A DNA stretch of 64,000 bases from NCBI GenBank assembly GCA_964019165.1, contig OZ025269.1, positions 6,796,669 to 6,860,668 on the forward strand. The letters run 5' to 3'. This stretch comes from Mastigias papua (taxonomy: Eukaryota; Cnidaria; Scyphozoa; Rhizostomeae; Mastigiidae). The notes under the pieces are model-generated. The model made no database searches. It saw only the letters and a program-made list of their open reading frames with translations, and was not told the DNA's origin. Position numbers and translations under genes: made by a program. Positions 47,601 through 60,000 of the stretch are shown in pieces (the first letter of the stretch is position 1; the number at the start of each line of letters is the position of its first letter).

Positions 47601-49767
47601 TCCTTCGTTCATGACTTCATACAACACGGATTTTGTTCACATCGAAGCTCAACACGGATGTAAAGTCATGATAGCGTGACTTATTTGTTCTGCACTTTAG
47701 AAAACACATTAAAAAATATCTAAATAGCTACTACAGACTACCAGGCGTCCCAGTAATCACTGGAAAACAGCAGGAACGTAGGAACGGGGGGGGGCAGAGG
47801 GGCCATGGCCCCCCACTTTTTAGCAAACTATTCAAATGTGCCCCTTTGAAGCCCAAAATGGGCGTGGTAATGTGCCCCTTTTGGGACTTGGCCCCCCACT
47901 TTTTAGATGCTTCCTACGTCCCTGGACAAGAGCTATAATAAAGAATTTTTATAAAATACTGAGTTGCATGGTGTCAAAGTTTCAGTCCCAAGGGCAAAGT
48001 TGAAGCCTCTCGTTCCCATTGGTTACTGACAAACTTACGAAATGGCAAGTTTGCCACAACAACTAACGCCTGTTGTTTCTCCACTTGCCACATATTATCT
48101 ACGCACAGTTCAGTGCAGTGTATCCCCATTTGACCTTCATTTACTGACTAGCATATCTGCAAGCAAAGGTCAACGTTGAAGTCACGTAAGTTATGTTACA
48201 ATGATTTGTCCCTTTACATAAAACATGACGTAGGATTTATCACGTAAGTATATATAGAGAGCCCCAACGGTGCTATTGGTGAAGTATACTTCTCCGTGAA
48301 ATAATAGTTCTACTGCATAGAGTATATACGACTTGACTGCAAGACCTGTCATGGCTGTGGTCCATCGTGATCGTCAAGATATATTGCAGAATAGTCTTAT
48401 GACCTATATACTGTATGTGGCCTAACCAAACATGCACACGTTAGCATTTCCTGTACTGTGAATTACACTTTTGATACAGAGATTGGCTACTAGTTGCAAT
48501 GCGAACTGTAGAAATAAAATAGATCTATTTTATTTATCTGCATGCACCATGGGCGCATCACGAATTCATGGGGGATGACGGGGGAGAGGGCGTGGTGAAA
48601 TAAAACAGAAAGCACTTGACTCGTTCATGGAAATTGGTTAGGCCACATATACAGTATATGAGGCTGCCCTCTCTGACAAGTTACAGGGAAACATGTCCCT
48701 TATCAGGGACTCCGCACTTTAGCAATAATGTTGCAAAATCAGTGCAGACATGGGGAGAGATCAGAAAAGAAATTTTGGATGAATAGTTCATAATTAGTGC
48801 CTTCAAGTGGTAGCTGTACTTTGTCTTGTAGACTAACAAGTTCGAAATGATACTGATATAGGGCTTCATATTAATTTTATTGTTACGTTGTATGTATCAC
48901 ATACAGTTATTTGCAATAGCTGCCTGTAGTCTTAGCACCTTTGGATGTTGAAGTATCCTTAAAAACAAATAGGATGACATTTGAACATTTCCTTTGGTTT
49001 GTTGACTTTTTAGTAGTTCTAGCACTCTCATGCTTTGAGATTGGCAGACCCTTTGTGCTATGCTGTTGGTTGGTATCAATTATCTAACCTTTAATTTAAT
49101 TAGCAAATAATGGAATAAGTGTTCTTGGAGACCCCAAAGCTAGATTTACTATTATTTATATTAAATATATATTGTAGACATGGAATGGTTTCCCCACTGT
49201 TTGTTTCATATGCTGCTGAGAATTGCTGTGCATTCTTATTGCATGATAAACGATGAACCAAATGTGGCTGAGATAGCTCACTGTAACTATATGCCTATGA
49301 TGCATCAGCATATTACACTGGTAGTAGTATTGATGATATTTTCTAATGGGTTATATGTCAAATTGCCATAGGGCTACATTCATGGTGCATAGAGAATAGA
49401 GAACAGTTAAACAAGTTTTAGGCCATATTAAATCAGTATTCCCTGGACATAACAAATTAAAATTATGCTTAAAGCAAATTGCCTTTCATGACTGGGGTGA
49501 CCACAGATAGACGATTCATTTATGATCAGCTAGTAAGGGGAGCTGTCAATTTTGCCACAAAACTATTCTACCTTATAATGCCAAATGTACACTGGAAGCA
49601 TTGGAAGAGATCTGTTGCAAAAAAGTAGTACTCTGTAATGCTAATACTCTGTAATGCTAATACTCTGTAATGACCTCAGAAAGCTACTGAGTTCATATGT
49701 AGGGTTGTTTGAAAAAGGCATATGCCAACAGTAGCCTTAAAGGTGCTAAAATTGAGAGAGTTTAAAC
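47601..49767. other. Unassigned intergenic stretch
   Basis: At 47785-47910 a G/C-rich patch repeats GGCCCCCCACTTTTTAG twice around a 'GTGCCCCTTT' pair, probably a MITE or short repeat. A 16-bp unit TACTCTGTAATGCTAA repeats about 2.6 times at 49630-49672. No host exon is supported. Confidence 0.45.
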
Positions 49768-49900
49768 AAGCCACTGTGATCTAGTAGTTAAGATGCTTAC
49801 CTGGAAAGCAGGAGACCCTGGTTCGATTCCTTTTTGTGATAAGTTTTACTTATCTCCTGATTTTTCTGATAATAATAATGCTCCAGTTTGTGCTATAAAG
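49768..49900 (+). mobile_element. tRNA-derived SINE fragment
   Basis: TGATCTAGTAGTTAAGATGC is A-box-like, and GGTTCGATTCC at about 49820-49830 is a canonical B box at normal tRNA spacing. There is no acceptor-stem pairing, and an ATAATAATAAT tail follows near 49870, so a SINE rather than a tRNA gene. It differs from the family at 12910 and 22838. Confidence 0.6.
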
Positions 49901-50020
49901 TAGAAATCCTGGTTACTTACAAGCTATTGAGTTCATGTGAATAAATATTTATATGTATATGTATTTATCATATATTTATATCTATTTATTTCGTTGTTGG
50001 AAAACACAGCTTAATGATGA

Positions 50021-50509
50021 AATTCAGTACAAGAATCGCGACAAGAAATAAAGACATTTTATTGTCTTTGTAGATGTATTTTAATTTCAATTTCGATAAA
50101 TCATTCTAAATACGACATAACCAGTAGACCTAAGACCTAGCAAGACATAATCAGTAAAATTTTAAGACATAATCAAACGTTTCAACTCAATCATGAGCCA
50201 TCATCAGTGAAGGGATGGAAGTTGCGAAAATATGGCCTTATATAGCCATGGGGGCGTGAATCAGGTCACGCACTAAGTAAATATCGATGGGGCGTGAGTA
50301 AGCTCACGTACGTATGTTAAAACAACCTAGAGGAAAAACCAAACAGATAACGTTTGATTATGTCTTAAAATTTTACTGATTATGTCTTGTTAGGTCTTAG
50401 GTCTACTGGTTTTGTCGTATTTAGAATGATTTGTTGAAATTGAAATTAAAATACATCTACAAAGACAATAAAATGTCTTTATTTCTTGTCGCGATTCTTG
50501 TACTGAATT
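50021..50509. mobile_element. Foldback element, 161-bp arms
   Basis: Arms 50021-50181 and 50349-50509 are reverse complements with about four mismatches, starting AATTCAGTACAAGAATCGCG. The 167-bp spacer, read on the minus strand, has CACTGATGATGGCTCATGAT followed by TGAGTTGAAACGTTTGATTA, the motif common downstream of Penelope-like and related retroelement ORFs. No target duplication was certain. Non-coding. Confidence 0.85.
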
Positions 50510-51821
50510 ATATCTATTTATCATGTATATGAAATCCACAACCATTAGATACTGCTGAAACTCTCAACTATAAATATCTAGAACATATATGCCAAAGGAA
50601 AATAGCTGTTTTAGTCCATGACATACACATTGACTGATTTCCAAATAAAATGCATGAGATCTAGAACAGCTGACAATAGAAGTTATAGAATGAATATCAT
50701 AGGTTAGAACAAGGACTGTGCCAGCTACCATATAGTGATCTTAGTATCTTTCACTGTAACATTTCAAGGTCAAGCTATTCCTCTTGAGTTTCCCTAGCAT
50801 GAACTGTGTAGTAAGCATGTGTGGCTCTACATGTGCTTCCACAATGCAGGGCCTAGGTTTCAACTAAAGGATTTAATTCACTATCACTGTAGTAAGTAGA
50901 CAGGCTCATACAATTGTTGAAATTGATGTTTATTGATAAATTAACATGCAAGTAAAAGAAGAAAGAAGAATTCAATCTGATTTCATGTGTACAAATAAGC
51001 CAAGGTAAAGGATGAATTTGGTCTCATGACTGAAATGTCTTGTAGAAAAGACACAAAAGTTCTGTTGCTTTCTGATAAGGTTTGGAAAGAGCTATGTTGC
51101 TAGTGGTGCAAAGGTTAGTGGTGACAAAATCTTTAGTGTCTTTAATGCATGTAATTTAGAATGAAGTGATTTCCAGCTAGAAATTCACTAGAAGGCTTGT
51201 TTGTATGTGTGCAGCATTTAATGCCTTTCAAAGTTATTTTTTATGTATTCAGATTTATAATTAATTACTCATACTTATATCATAGGTCAAGTAAGTGAGA
51301 AAATTTCATCTCTGACTTTGGTGTTGCCACAGCACAGTAGCTACACAGTGCCACATTTCAGAGTTCCATTGTTAAACTTGATTAACATCCAATTACATAC
51401 AATCGTAAATGAGAGACCATAGGCGTAGGTTTCAGGGGCTATAGGGCTGGGGGCCTGTAGTTGGACAGAAGGTCACTTCATTGAGGCAATTTTTTCAGAA
51501 GGAACCATTGTTGCTCTGAAAATAGCTTCAACTCAACATGGCTAGACAATAATTTAGGTGGGAAGCTATCCTTCATCATAGCACATCATCATGCTCATTT
51601 GGGCAGACAGCTTCTAACCCCTTAACCTCACATTAATGTCCTCTTATGCCCATATGAGTGATATTTAGCCTTTTTGATTCATTACAACAGCCAACTACAA
51701 TCTTTCATTGAAGCCTATACTCTTGTTCTAATTTTTTTTAAAATGTCATATTTACTGCTTTGCATGAATTAGAACACCATTTGCTTCAGAGTTTTCTGCG
51801 ATTTTGTGTTTGGGGACTAAT
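50510..51821. other. Unassigned intergenic stretch
   Basis: No exons or repeats recognised. Confidence 0.5.
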
Positions 51822-52604
51822 CCCAGGGGGGCACTCTTCACAAAGACATATGGGGGGGTAAGTCCAAGAAATTTATCGGCCACCCAAAAATATCAGCTCA
51901 TTTTCCATAAGACCCAAAAATATCAGTTTTACTTATATCTTGTACCCAAAAATATCACAAATTGGAATGTTGGGTGAGATAATATCACATAGCTGTATTC
52001 TATAGGATCTGCCATTTAAAAAAAGCTGTAAATAGTTGCAGTTGCCATTACCAAACATGGAGCAAATGTTCAATTTTGATATTCAAAACAATTGAAACCC
52101 AGAATGTCTACTATCATATCATATACCATATCATATTACTTTATCTGCTTCCATCCTTTTCAAGGAGCAGTTCAAATGATAAGTCATAATCTTTATACAA
52201 TACCCTCAAGGCATGCTTATTTGTCACTCTTTGCTAGCAGTTTTGCTACAGAATATCCATATAAGAGGACAGTATGAAAAATTTGAAATGGTGATAAATG
52301 TCAGGAGTATCTTAGCTTTATCTCTATTGAGAAATGGTCTTCAAGACTTAGCACTGACTGGTTTTTAAGGATTAGCCACAGCGAATTAGGTCTATGAACA
52401 ATACATTCGATTCAGATATGAAAATCTCATGAAAAACCAAAAAATATGTTTCTAAATCTGATACCTAGAAATATCAGAATTGTATCTACTATTTTTGCAG
52501 GGCCCAAAAATATCGTTTCTGACAAATATTTAACCGAAAAATATCACTTTGGGCAAGCATTTGACTGACCCCCCGTATGTCTGTGTGCCAAGTGCCCCCC
52601 TGGG
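51822..52604. mobile_element. 783-bp hAT-like MITE with 8-bp duplication
   Basis: Ends CCCAGGGGGGCAC and GTGCCCCCCTGGG are flanked by identical GGACTAAT (51814-51821 and 52605-52612). Subterminal CCCAAAAATATCA units repeat at least three times on the left and, with CGAAAAATATCA variants, on the right in the same orientation as well as near inverted GGGGGG blocks. An 8-bp duplication fits hAT (also P). No transposase inside. Confidence 0.82.
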
Positions 52605-52612
52605 GGACTAAT

Positions 52613-54032
52613 GCGTTCATTAGATACTAATTAGTTTTAAGATAGTTTCAAATCTTCCACAAGCAAATAAACGAGAGACCCGTGGAAAATGCACTTGCTT
52701 CAGTATGACTCCTCAATACGAATGGTATCAAAATTCGTAGCGCATTTCGAAAGTCCTCGTAACTGCACTCAGAGCATGCCCTCGGCACCACCTCGTCTCT
52801 CAAGGCCCTTTTTCTACCTGTTATTGATCAAGCTCCTTGCTTGGCATCTGCCTTGTCATCTGTCGAAAACAAAATGCCTTAAAACGTGTTCTTTTTACTG
52901 TTCGATATATAAATACCATTGTAAAAGACATCTTTTGAAGTAGGACATAACTACAAGATCGGAATGCTCTTTCTGTTTGCATCTTGAAGTTCTTCACAAC
53001 ACTACTGCGTAGGGTGTAAGAATTTCATTGATCAATGTCTTCTTTCATGGCATCATGACTCTGTTCTACAGTATATTGCACGATATTGAAAGCTGCTGCA
53101 AGATACAAAGCCCTTTGGTGATCTTACCTGCAACCTCAGTCTGCCTGTAATTGCAGGAGACAACTCCAGGAAATGATCTCCTCTTATCTTGTTTTTTGAC
53201 ATTCGATTGTCTCCAAATACTCAAACTGACTATCGGTTATGATTCCAACCCTTCTTCCTTCCTTTCTAAGCCTAGGAGACAAGTTACGGACAGTCCTTAC
53301 TAGAGCTATGGTTTAAATATATGAAAATCTACTTTGTGGATGTGAGCTTTGGCTATATGATGACCAGAAGCTTGCAGGGAGCCGTGAATCGGAGAGAAGC
53401 AAGCTTTCCCTGTTCAGGCTCTTTGTTCATACTGCTTCTTACGATTTACGGGCCAACTAGGGCCATGATTCAGTTACAGGGCTCTCGATCAAGTCAGTTG
53501 AATTGTCAGAAGCACTAGGGGTCTTCACGATGAATTATAGCAAAATTGGCGCAATATGCTTTTTGTTCAGTCCTCCTCAATATCAATCGCTTCATTTACA
53601 CAGGTCTGTATCATGCTTTGTAGCGATGATGCCAACATTTTTCTGACAAATTAACAGCAGTACTAGCCCTGTCTCCATCATTCCACCGTCTTCCATCATA
53701 CAAGTTGCGTATTTGTTTAGAATTCCACTTTTTTTGTAAAATATGCTAAATGTACAGATTTCTGCTTTCTTAATTCTTCTATATCAATTTAATATCCAAC
53801 ATTGCAGACATTTGAGCGTATTGATCACAAATCATAGTCGCATTGGACGTTGGAAAATCATATTGGCATTGCTATATCTTGGAATACGATTATTATTTGC
53901 CTTCTACGATTTCTTACATCTACTTCTCATGATTTGGTTTAGATTTGATGATTCAGTTCGATTGGTGATGATTTGATGATGACGATTTAAAGATTATTCG
54001 ATCAGGAGGCAATTCAATTCAACGAGGAAATC
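52613..54032. other. 5' flank of the oxygenase gene
   Basis: Mostly unassigned. At 53290-53400 the plus strand weakly resembles a LINE post-RT region (LLCGCELWLYDDQKLAG), not enough to call. The promoter and 5' UTR of the gene starting at 54033 lie at the right end. Confidence 0.45.
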
Positions 54033-57000
54033 ATGCCAAAGAATGCAACAGCACAATCGTCTTCTCTTGACATTCCAAACGCTCTTCTGGTATACACGCG
54101 AGATAATGGTACACGGCAAGTTACTCACATACCCCCAAGAAAGGAAGACGCGAATAAAGAATCCTATGTGGTCATTGAAAAGCATGTCAGAGATGGAAGA
54201 ACTTCCAAGCCATCCCCAACTTTGAAAGAGCATGGATTTCAACTTATACCACACAGGACAGCGTTATCCAAGAAAGATTTTTATACAAATCCTAGTGGGA
54301 TTATTGAAAAGTCTTATTATAAAGAAATGTCAGCGGCCATAAAAAAGATCTGCCCAGATGCAGTTGAAGTGAAGCCTTTTCATCATATGGTGAGTTATGT
54401 TATGATTTATTTTGATGTCGATATTTACAACACAGAGTTTTAGTTTATGTCAATTGCTACTCAGTAGTATTTCTTAATTTTGACATATTTTATATCTTAC
54501 GGTACCTCACATATTATAGGTTGCATATCAGAGCTCTATCTGTCATATGTAACAGATTGGTTTCTGTCAAACAAGTAGCTGCTAAACCAGGACAATCCTC
54601 TCTCTTTGATACTGTAAATCGTTAACTTGGGCCAGGTTGAATGGAAGTCATGCATTATCCATAGTTTCGAATACCTTGCTTATGTCAATCATAGCTGCTC
54701 TAATCATAAGACCCTTGTTCATATTTTCCGTATTGCGTCTGAAAAGTTTCACTACATGTGGGATAGATGACCTATTTCTGGAGCCAAATTGACTTCTTGA
54801 AAGCATTTTTTTCCAAATAGCCCTTAGTTTGTTGATGTATTATGCGCTCAATGACTTTTGATAGGATTGGTTGTACTGATATAGATCTGTACTTATCCAT
54901 TGAAGATCTTTCACCAGATTCATATATAGGTGTTACTTTTACGATTATTTCCTTTTAAGGTAAATCTGAACTCTCCATACAAGATTTGTCAGCTCCTTAA
55001 AGGGTGCCGCTATTTCATCTGCCCCATCCACAATCAGGCATGCAAAGATAACACCTTGGCCAGGGGCTTTTTTCCGTTTGTTCATTTTAAGAACCAATCT
55101 TGCTTTATTTCTATTTGTTGACTTAATATAAAAGCGGTGATTTTCGGATTGACAGTTAATTTTATATTGCCACGGTCATAGTGTTTCTGTACGTTTCAAC
55201 TCAATGTAGGTATAGCATTCTCCAATGCTTTGCCAATATTTGCATAAAACTTTGCAGAACCCATTTGATATAGTTTTCGAATCCGATGTTTTTTTGCCGG
55301 TTATGTGAAAGGCTTTGTTTTATGTTGATTTGTGCTGTTTTTCAAAAACCCCTCTTTATCATGTGCTAAAATTGTTTGGGACAATCTGTATTTTCTTGCA
55401 AAATTGCTCTTGAATGGGTAGGATCATTCCTTGGTCCATTATACAATTGTCCGACATAATCCTCTATGTAGATGACACAGTCATGTTCCATTCTGGAAAG
55501 ACTATTGTAGAAGTTGAGAATTCCTAGAGTAGCAAATTAGAACAGATTTGGTTCAATGAAAAAAATCTAGCTATTGATGCCATTTTAGCGATTCATCTTT
55601 AGAAATTAAAAACGGCATACGTTCTTTATGGAACACATCAAAAAACTTCTAGAGCGAGGGCATTTGAGGTCAAGTTAAATGGAATGAAAATCATGGTATT
55701 AATAGTCTAACTTTATTAGGGGTTATGATGGATAGATCATACACTGAACTCATTGAGAGAATTCTGAAAGAGGCAAACTTAAGGGTTAAGCTATGGACCC
55801 ACAGAATACCAAACCTGACGCGAGTTATGATACTGTATCGCTTTTTTTATAGCAAGAAAATATTTATCGACATGTCACGGTATCGGAAGCAAAACTTTTA
55901 AAGCATTCAAATGCGATGCTTACAGATGATAAATAGCAAAAGAAACATTGTCAATCTATTACACTGGTCGACATTTTTTTTCGACCAAAATGTTACTGGG
56001 AAGAGAGTACATGTTTCTGGGCTAGTTTCTCACGCTGATTCCGAAAATCAAGTTCGTTTTTTCCTATCACGTCAGATTTTTTCGCTAGAGTCAGTGTCTG
56101 TTTCTAGAAGAGGCCTCATTTTTATAAAATATTGTATATGCTTAATAAAATCTGTAAATTATTTTCTAGCATAAAATTATGAAGCTATTGAAGAAAAAGC
56201 GTACTAGAAACAGATAAAAGCTATTCTAGACTCCTTAACAAGACACAGGACTATTAGTATGTGTAGGAGGTCCCTTTGATTTTATAGCTATTTGACCCTG
56301 TTTACAAGGTGTATAGCACGAAACTGACCTGTAACCTCTTTAGTTTGTGCAAAAATTATAGATCCAAGTGTTGCATACCACGATCAAGACTATGGGTTCA
56401 TTTATGTCGATCAAATTGGAGAGTTAGCATTGAAGTACCTTAGGAGAGATTTGCTTAAAAATGACAGGTTTCTACATCTACAAACCAAAGAAAGGGTTAA
56501 TGTGTAACTAATGTTCACACAAGGCCATGAATCGCCTCTTTTTAGATACTCTCCTGTGTGTCTTCAATGGGTCATCTCTTTTAATACTCAAGCAGTAATC
56601 TGCGAGCATGCTAATATCCCATCTTCCCTTGTACCGATCTTCCATGACTTTCAGGTCCTAGTGAAATCTCTCACCTTGTTCATCACTATGGTCACCAAGA
56701 TTGTCTGGGAATTGGTCAAGATGACTGAAGAGAGAATGCACTTTTACGGTCATATTGCATCCAAGTTGTTGGTATGAGCCGAGAGGCCTCGACACCAACT
56801 CTTCATAGTTCTCAGCTTTTCTATTCCCAAGGAAATTGCGTACAACATCAACAAATGCTCTCCATGCGCACTCTTCTGGCTCTGACATTGAGTTGATGAA
56901 ATCTTCATCATTAATCAGCTGCCGTATTTGTGGACCATCGAAAACATCGGCTTTTAACTTTTCCTCACTAAGCCCAAGAAATGAAGACCTAAGGTATCTC

Positions 57001-60000
57001 TTGCATTTTACTGCATAATCTGATTTGTCTTCAAGAATCAATTTAGATGTTCCAAGTGCACTTTTATCGAATTGTCAGGGATAGACAATCACACGGTTCT
57101 TATTGTTAAGGTATGCCTTGGAAGCAGAGACCAGTTTCAGAATCCTGCTCCTTGTTACTTATAATCGCCTAAAATCAAAATAGGTATAGAACAGTCTTGC
57201 CTTGTACCTTGGCTTTTCTGCTGGAAGAGTCGAGGCAGACAAACTTAGGCAAACTTACTATATGCTTTTGTGTCCTTTCTTTAAAGCAGTTTTAACCTCA
57301 TAACAGCTGCACAATGTAACTTGCTATACATTTCTCCACGGAATTACGTATGAGGATAAAACAAGCGATACTTTGCTGGAAAGGAAGGGCTAGGTTAAGT
57401 GAAGCAATGTGTTGCTAGAAACTAATAGGTAGATCGGTGTAGCTAAGGGCAAGTTGTTATGACCTAGCTGCACAAGGTGAAAAATGAATGTTTGAAGAAT
57501 GAACTAATAGAAGTGTTTTGCCATTATTTATGGAACTGTAATTACGCGTTTTCCTTATTTACTTCCTCGTACATAAACTATGTAAGAATAAAAGAGGCTC
57601 GAAGTCAATTTTGTGATAGAAAGCCTTGTAAACAGGGTCAAATAGCTATAAAATCAAAGGGACCTCCTACACATACTAATAGTCCTGTGTCTTGTTAAGG
57701 AGTCTAGAATAGCTTTTATCTGTTTCTAGTACGCTTTTTCTTCAATAGCTTCATAATTTTATGCTAGAAAATAATTTACAGATTTTATTAAGCATATACA
57801 ATATTTTATAAAAATGAGGCCTCTTCTAGAAACAGACACTGACTCTAGCGAAAAAATCTGACGTGATAGGAAAAAACGAACTTGATTTTCGGAATCAGCG
57901 TGAGAAACTAGCCCAGAAACATGTACTCTCTTCCCAGTAACATTTTGGTCGAAAAAAAATGTCGACCAGTGTTATCAATAAACCACACCAGAAATAGAAT
58001 GTTTGAAATTGAAGTTTTCAAATGTTTGAGCAGTCTTCGGCCACATGACTATGAGGAATGTTTTAAACATTTGCAGGGGTGCTTGTGGAAATAGTATAAG
58101 TTTTGATCTATAGTTAAGTTTAAGACTGCCTGCAAAGATTTTAACCTTGACTTCTAGCTTTTACCTTTTTCCTTGAACTTGATGCTTGCAGAACTTTTTA
58201 AATTGTTAGTAAGTTGATGTGGTGCTTTTTGGTAAAGAGGTTCTTGATTGATAGCTGCGTATCCATTTTGCAGAACAAGTTATCATCTATAAATACTGTT
58301 TATTATTATTATCATTAAGAATTTCTGTGCAAAAGCCGAGGCTAGACTGTGGTCCCTAGGTTTCAAAGTACAATCATACCTCAGGTTACTGATAGAGCTC
58401 TCCTCAGGATGTATGATGTTCCTGGTTGCACTATTTTCTGGATTTCTTCAATGCTATTTTTGGCAGAAATCTTAAATACTCAATTACCTGGCTAAGTTCA
58501 GGGCTCTGCCAATGACAAGAACAATAGTCGTTTGCATTCTCCACGCTTTAGTACCTTCTATCTGAAGTTCTCTATATTTTGTATAGCTTTTCTGTTTCTT
58601 TATGTGCAACATTGGAGTCAGATGGCACAAACATGTCAATGAAAATTCATTTGTTTTCCAGCTTTTTCCTAATGACTGGATCTGGCCTATTTCCCATTAT
58701 GATGATTATCATGAGGTGTCAAAAAGATTTCTAGATTTCTGATCTATTGCAACATATTAAACCCCAGATTACATTTGTGTTATATTTTATCCATTTTTAT
58801 GAATTGGTAAAGTGGTAAAAAGTAGTAAGCATGTTTGGAATATTTTAGGTTTAGTTAAACCACTTGGTGCAAGTGCTTTGTTACATGCATTTAGGACTCT
58901 TGAAATTGTTTAGAATTAGCCCTTTTCTTGATTAGGCACTTGGCTCCTAGAGTCATAGCTATCGTTATTATGCGCATTCGGGAAGAAATAAAATGTTAAA
59001 CCGAAATCTTATTGGGAATTATGACTGAAAGTGATTGAACAGGATAAGGAACAACTATTTAGTACTTCCTCTTGGACTCTAACTCAGTTATTATGCTGAA
59101 GTCTTTAGTTTCATAGTTGAAGACTGGCCATTAGATAAATGAATGACTTACAAGTGATGAGGTGGCGATCTTTTTCCATTACTTAGAATTTTGATAGTCA
59201 AGATACAGATTGCACCTAATATGGCATGAGAAGTGAAATATATGCTAGGAGTCAATAGCTGATTCATGCATGATCTAAAGGTTCATATTCCCAAAGGAAT
59301 ACCTCTAGTATGTTGTGGGCCAGCAATTTGAAGAGTGATGCTTTTCATTAATCTTATTTCCTTAGGTTGTACTTGATTTGCATTTTGCTCAGGAAAAGCT
59401 CTTTAGGAAATTTCTGAACTATGACGCTCTTGGAAGGAAATATGTTACCAGTACTATCATTGTTATTAAGGTTAGACCTAAGAGATAATGTATCTGCAAA
59501 ACTTGTTCCATGTGTGAGAAGTTGCGACCGGTAAAGTTGTATGTACAGAATCTTTCTTTCTTGAATTAAGTTCAAAGTATTCTTATAGGTCAGAAAAGCC
59601 TCTCTAGCTGCTGGACAAAAATCTAAAGATGGGAGACCAGCAGTTCGTAGGCAGCTCTCAAATGTTGATCATAGCAAAGGGACAGTTGGACAGCCCGCTG
59701 GTGTAGTTCATTGCGATTATACTGTGCGTAATGCTATTTCACTTTTTGATAGCATGGCCAAAGCAGAATATAGGAAGGGAAGGTATGCTGTGATAAATGT
59801 ATGGCGAAATATATCAGAGAGTTCTCCAATTCACAACGATCACCTTGCCATGTGTGATGCGCGAACAGTCATTGCACCCGATGATTTTGTCAACTGTGAC
59901 GTAATTTACGAGGATCATGTAAGTGAAACATATCACTTAGATCCGGGGCAAAATTGCTTTCATGAATGGTACTATTTTCCGAATATGGTTAAAGATGAAG

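Larger units (their letters stand above)
55962..57971. mobile_element. 2.0-kb DNA transposon, CACTG ends, 348-bp TIRs
   Basis: Left TIR 55962-56309 and right TIR 57624-57971 are reverse complements that look identical along 348 bp. They start CACTGGTCGACATTTTTTTT. Flanks are TTA on both sides (55959-55961 and 57972-57974). CACTG termini with a 3-bp duplication fit the CACTA/Mirage/Chapaev (CMC) group, though TIRs this long are unusual there. The core carries a minus-strand protein remnant (56508-57077). It is inserted in the LINE inside the oxygenase intron. Confidence 0.85.

Noticed and set aside
49768..49842. Functional tRNA gene
   Set aside because: Good B box but no convincing acceptor stem or anticodon loop, and a SINE-like tail follows.
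53160..53560. Possible LINE post-RT region
   Set aside because: Similarity too weak and broken to call.
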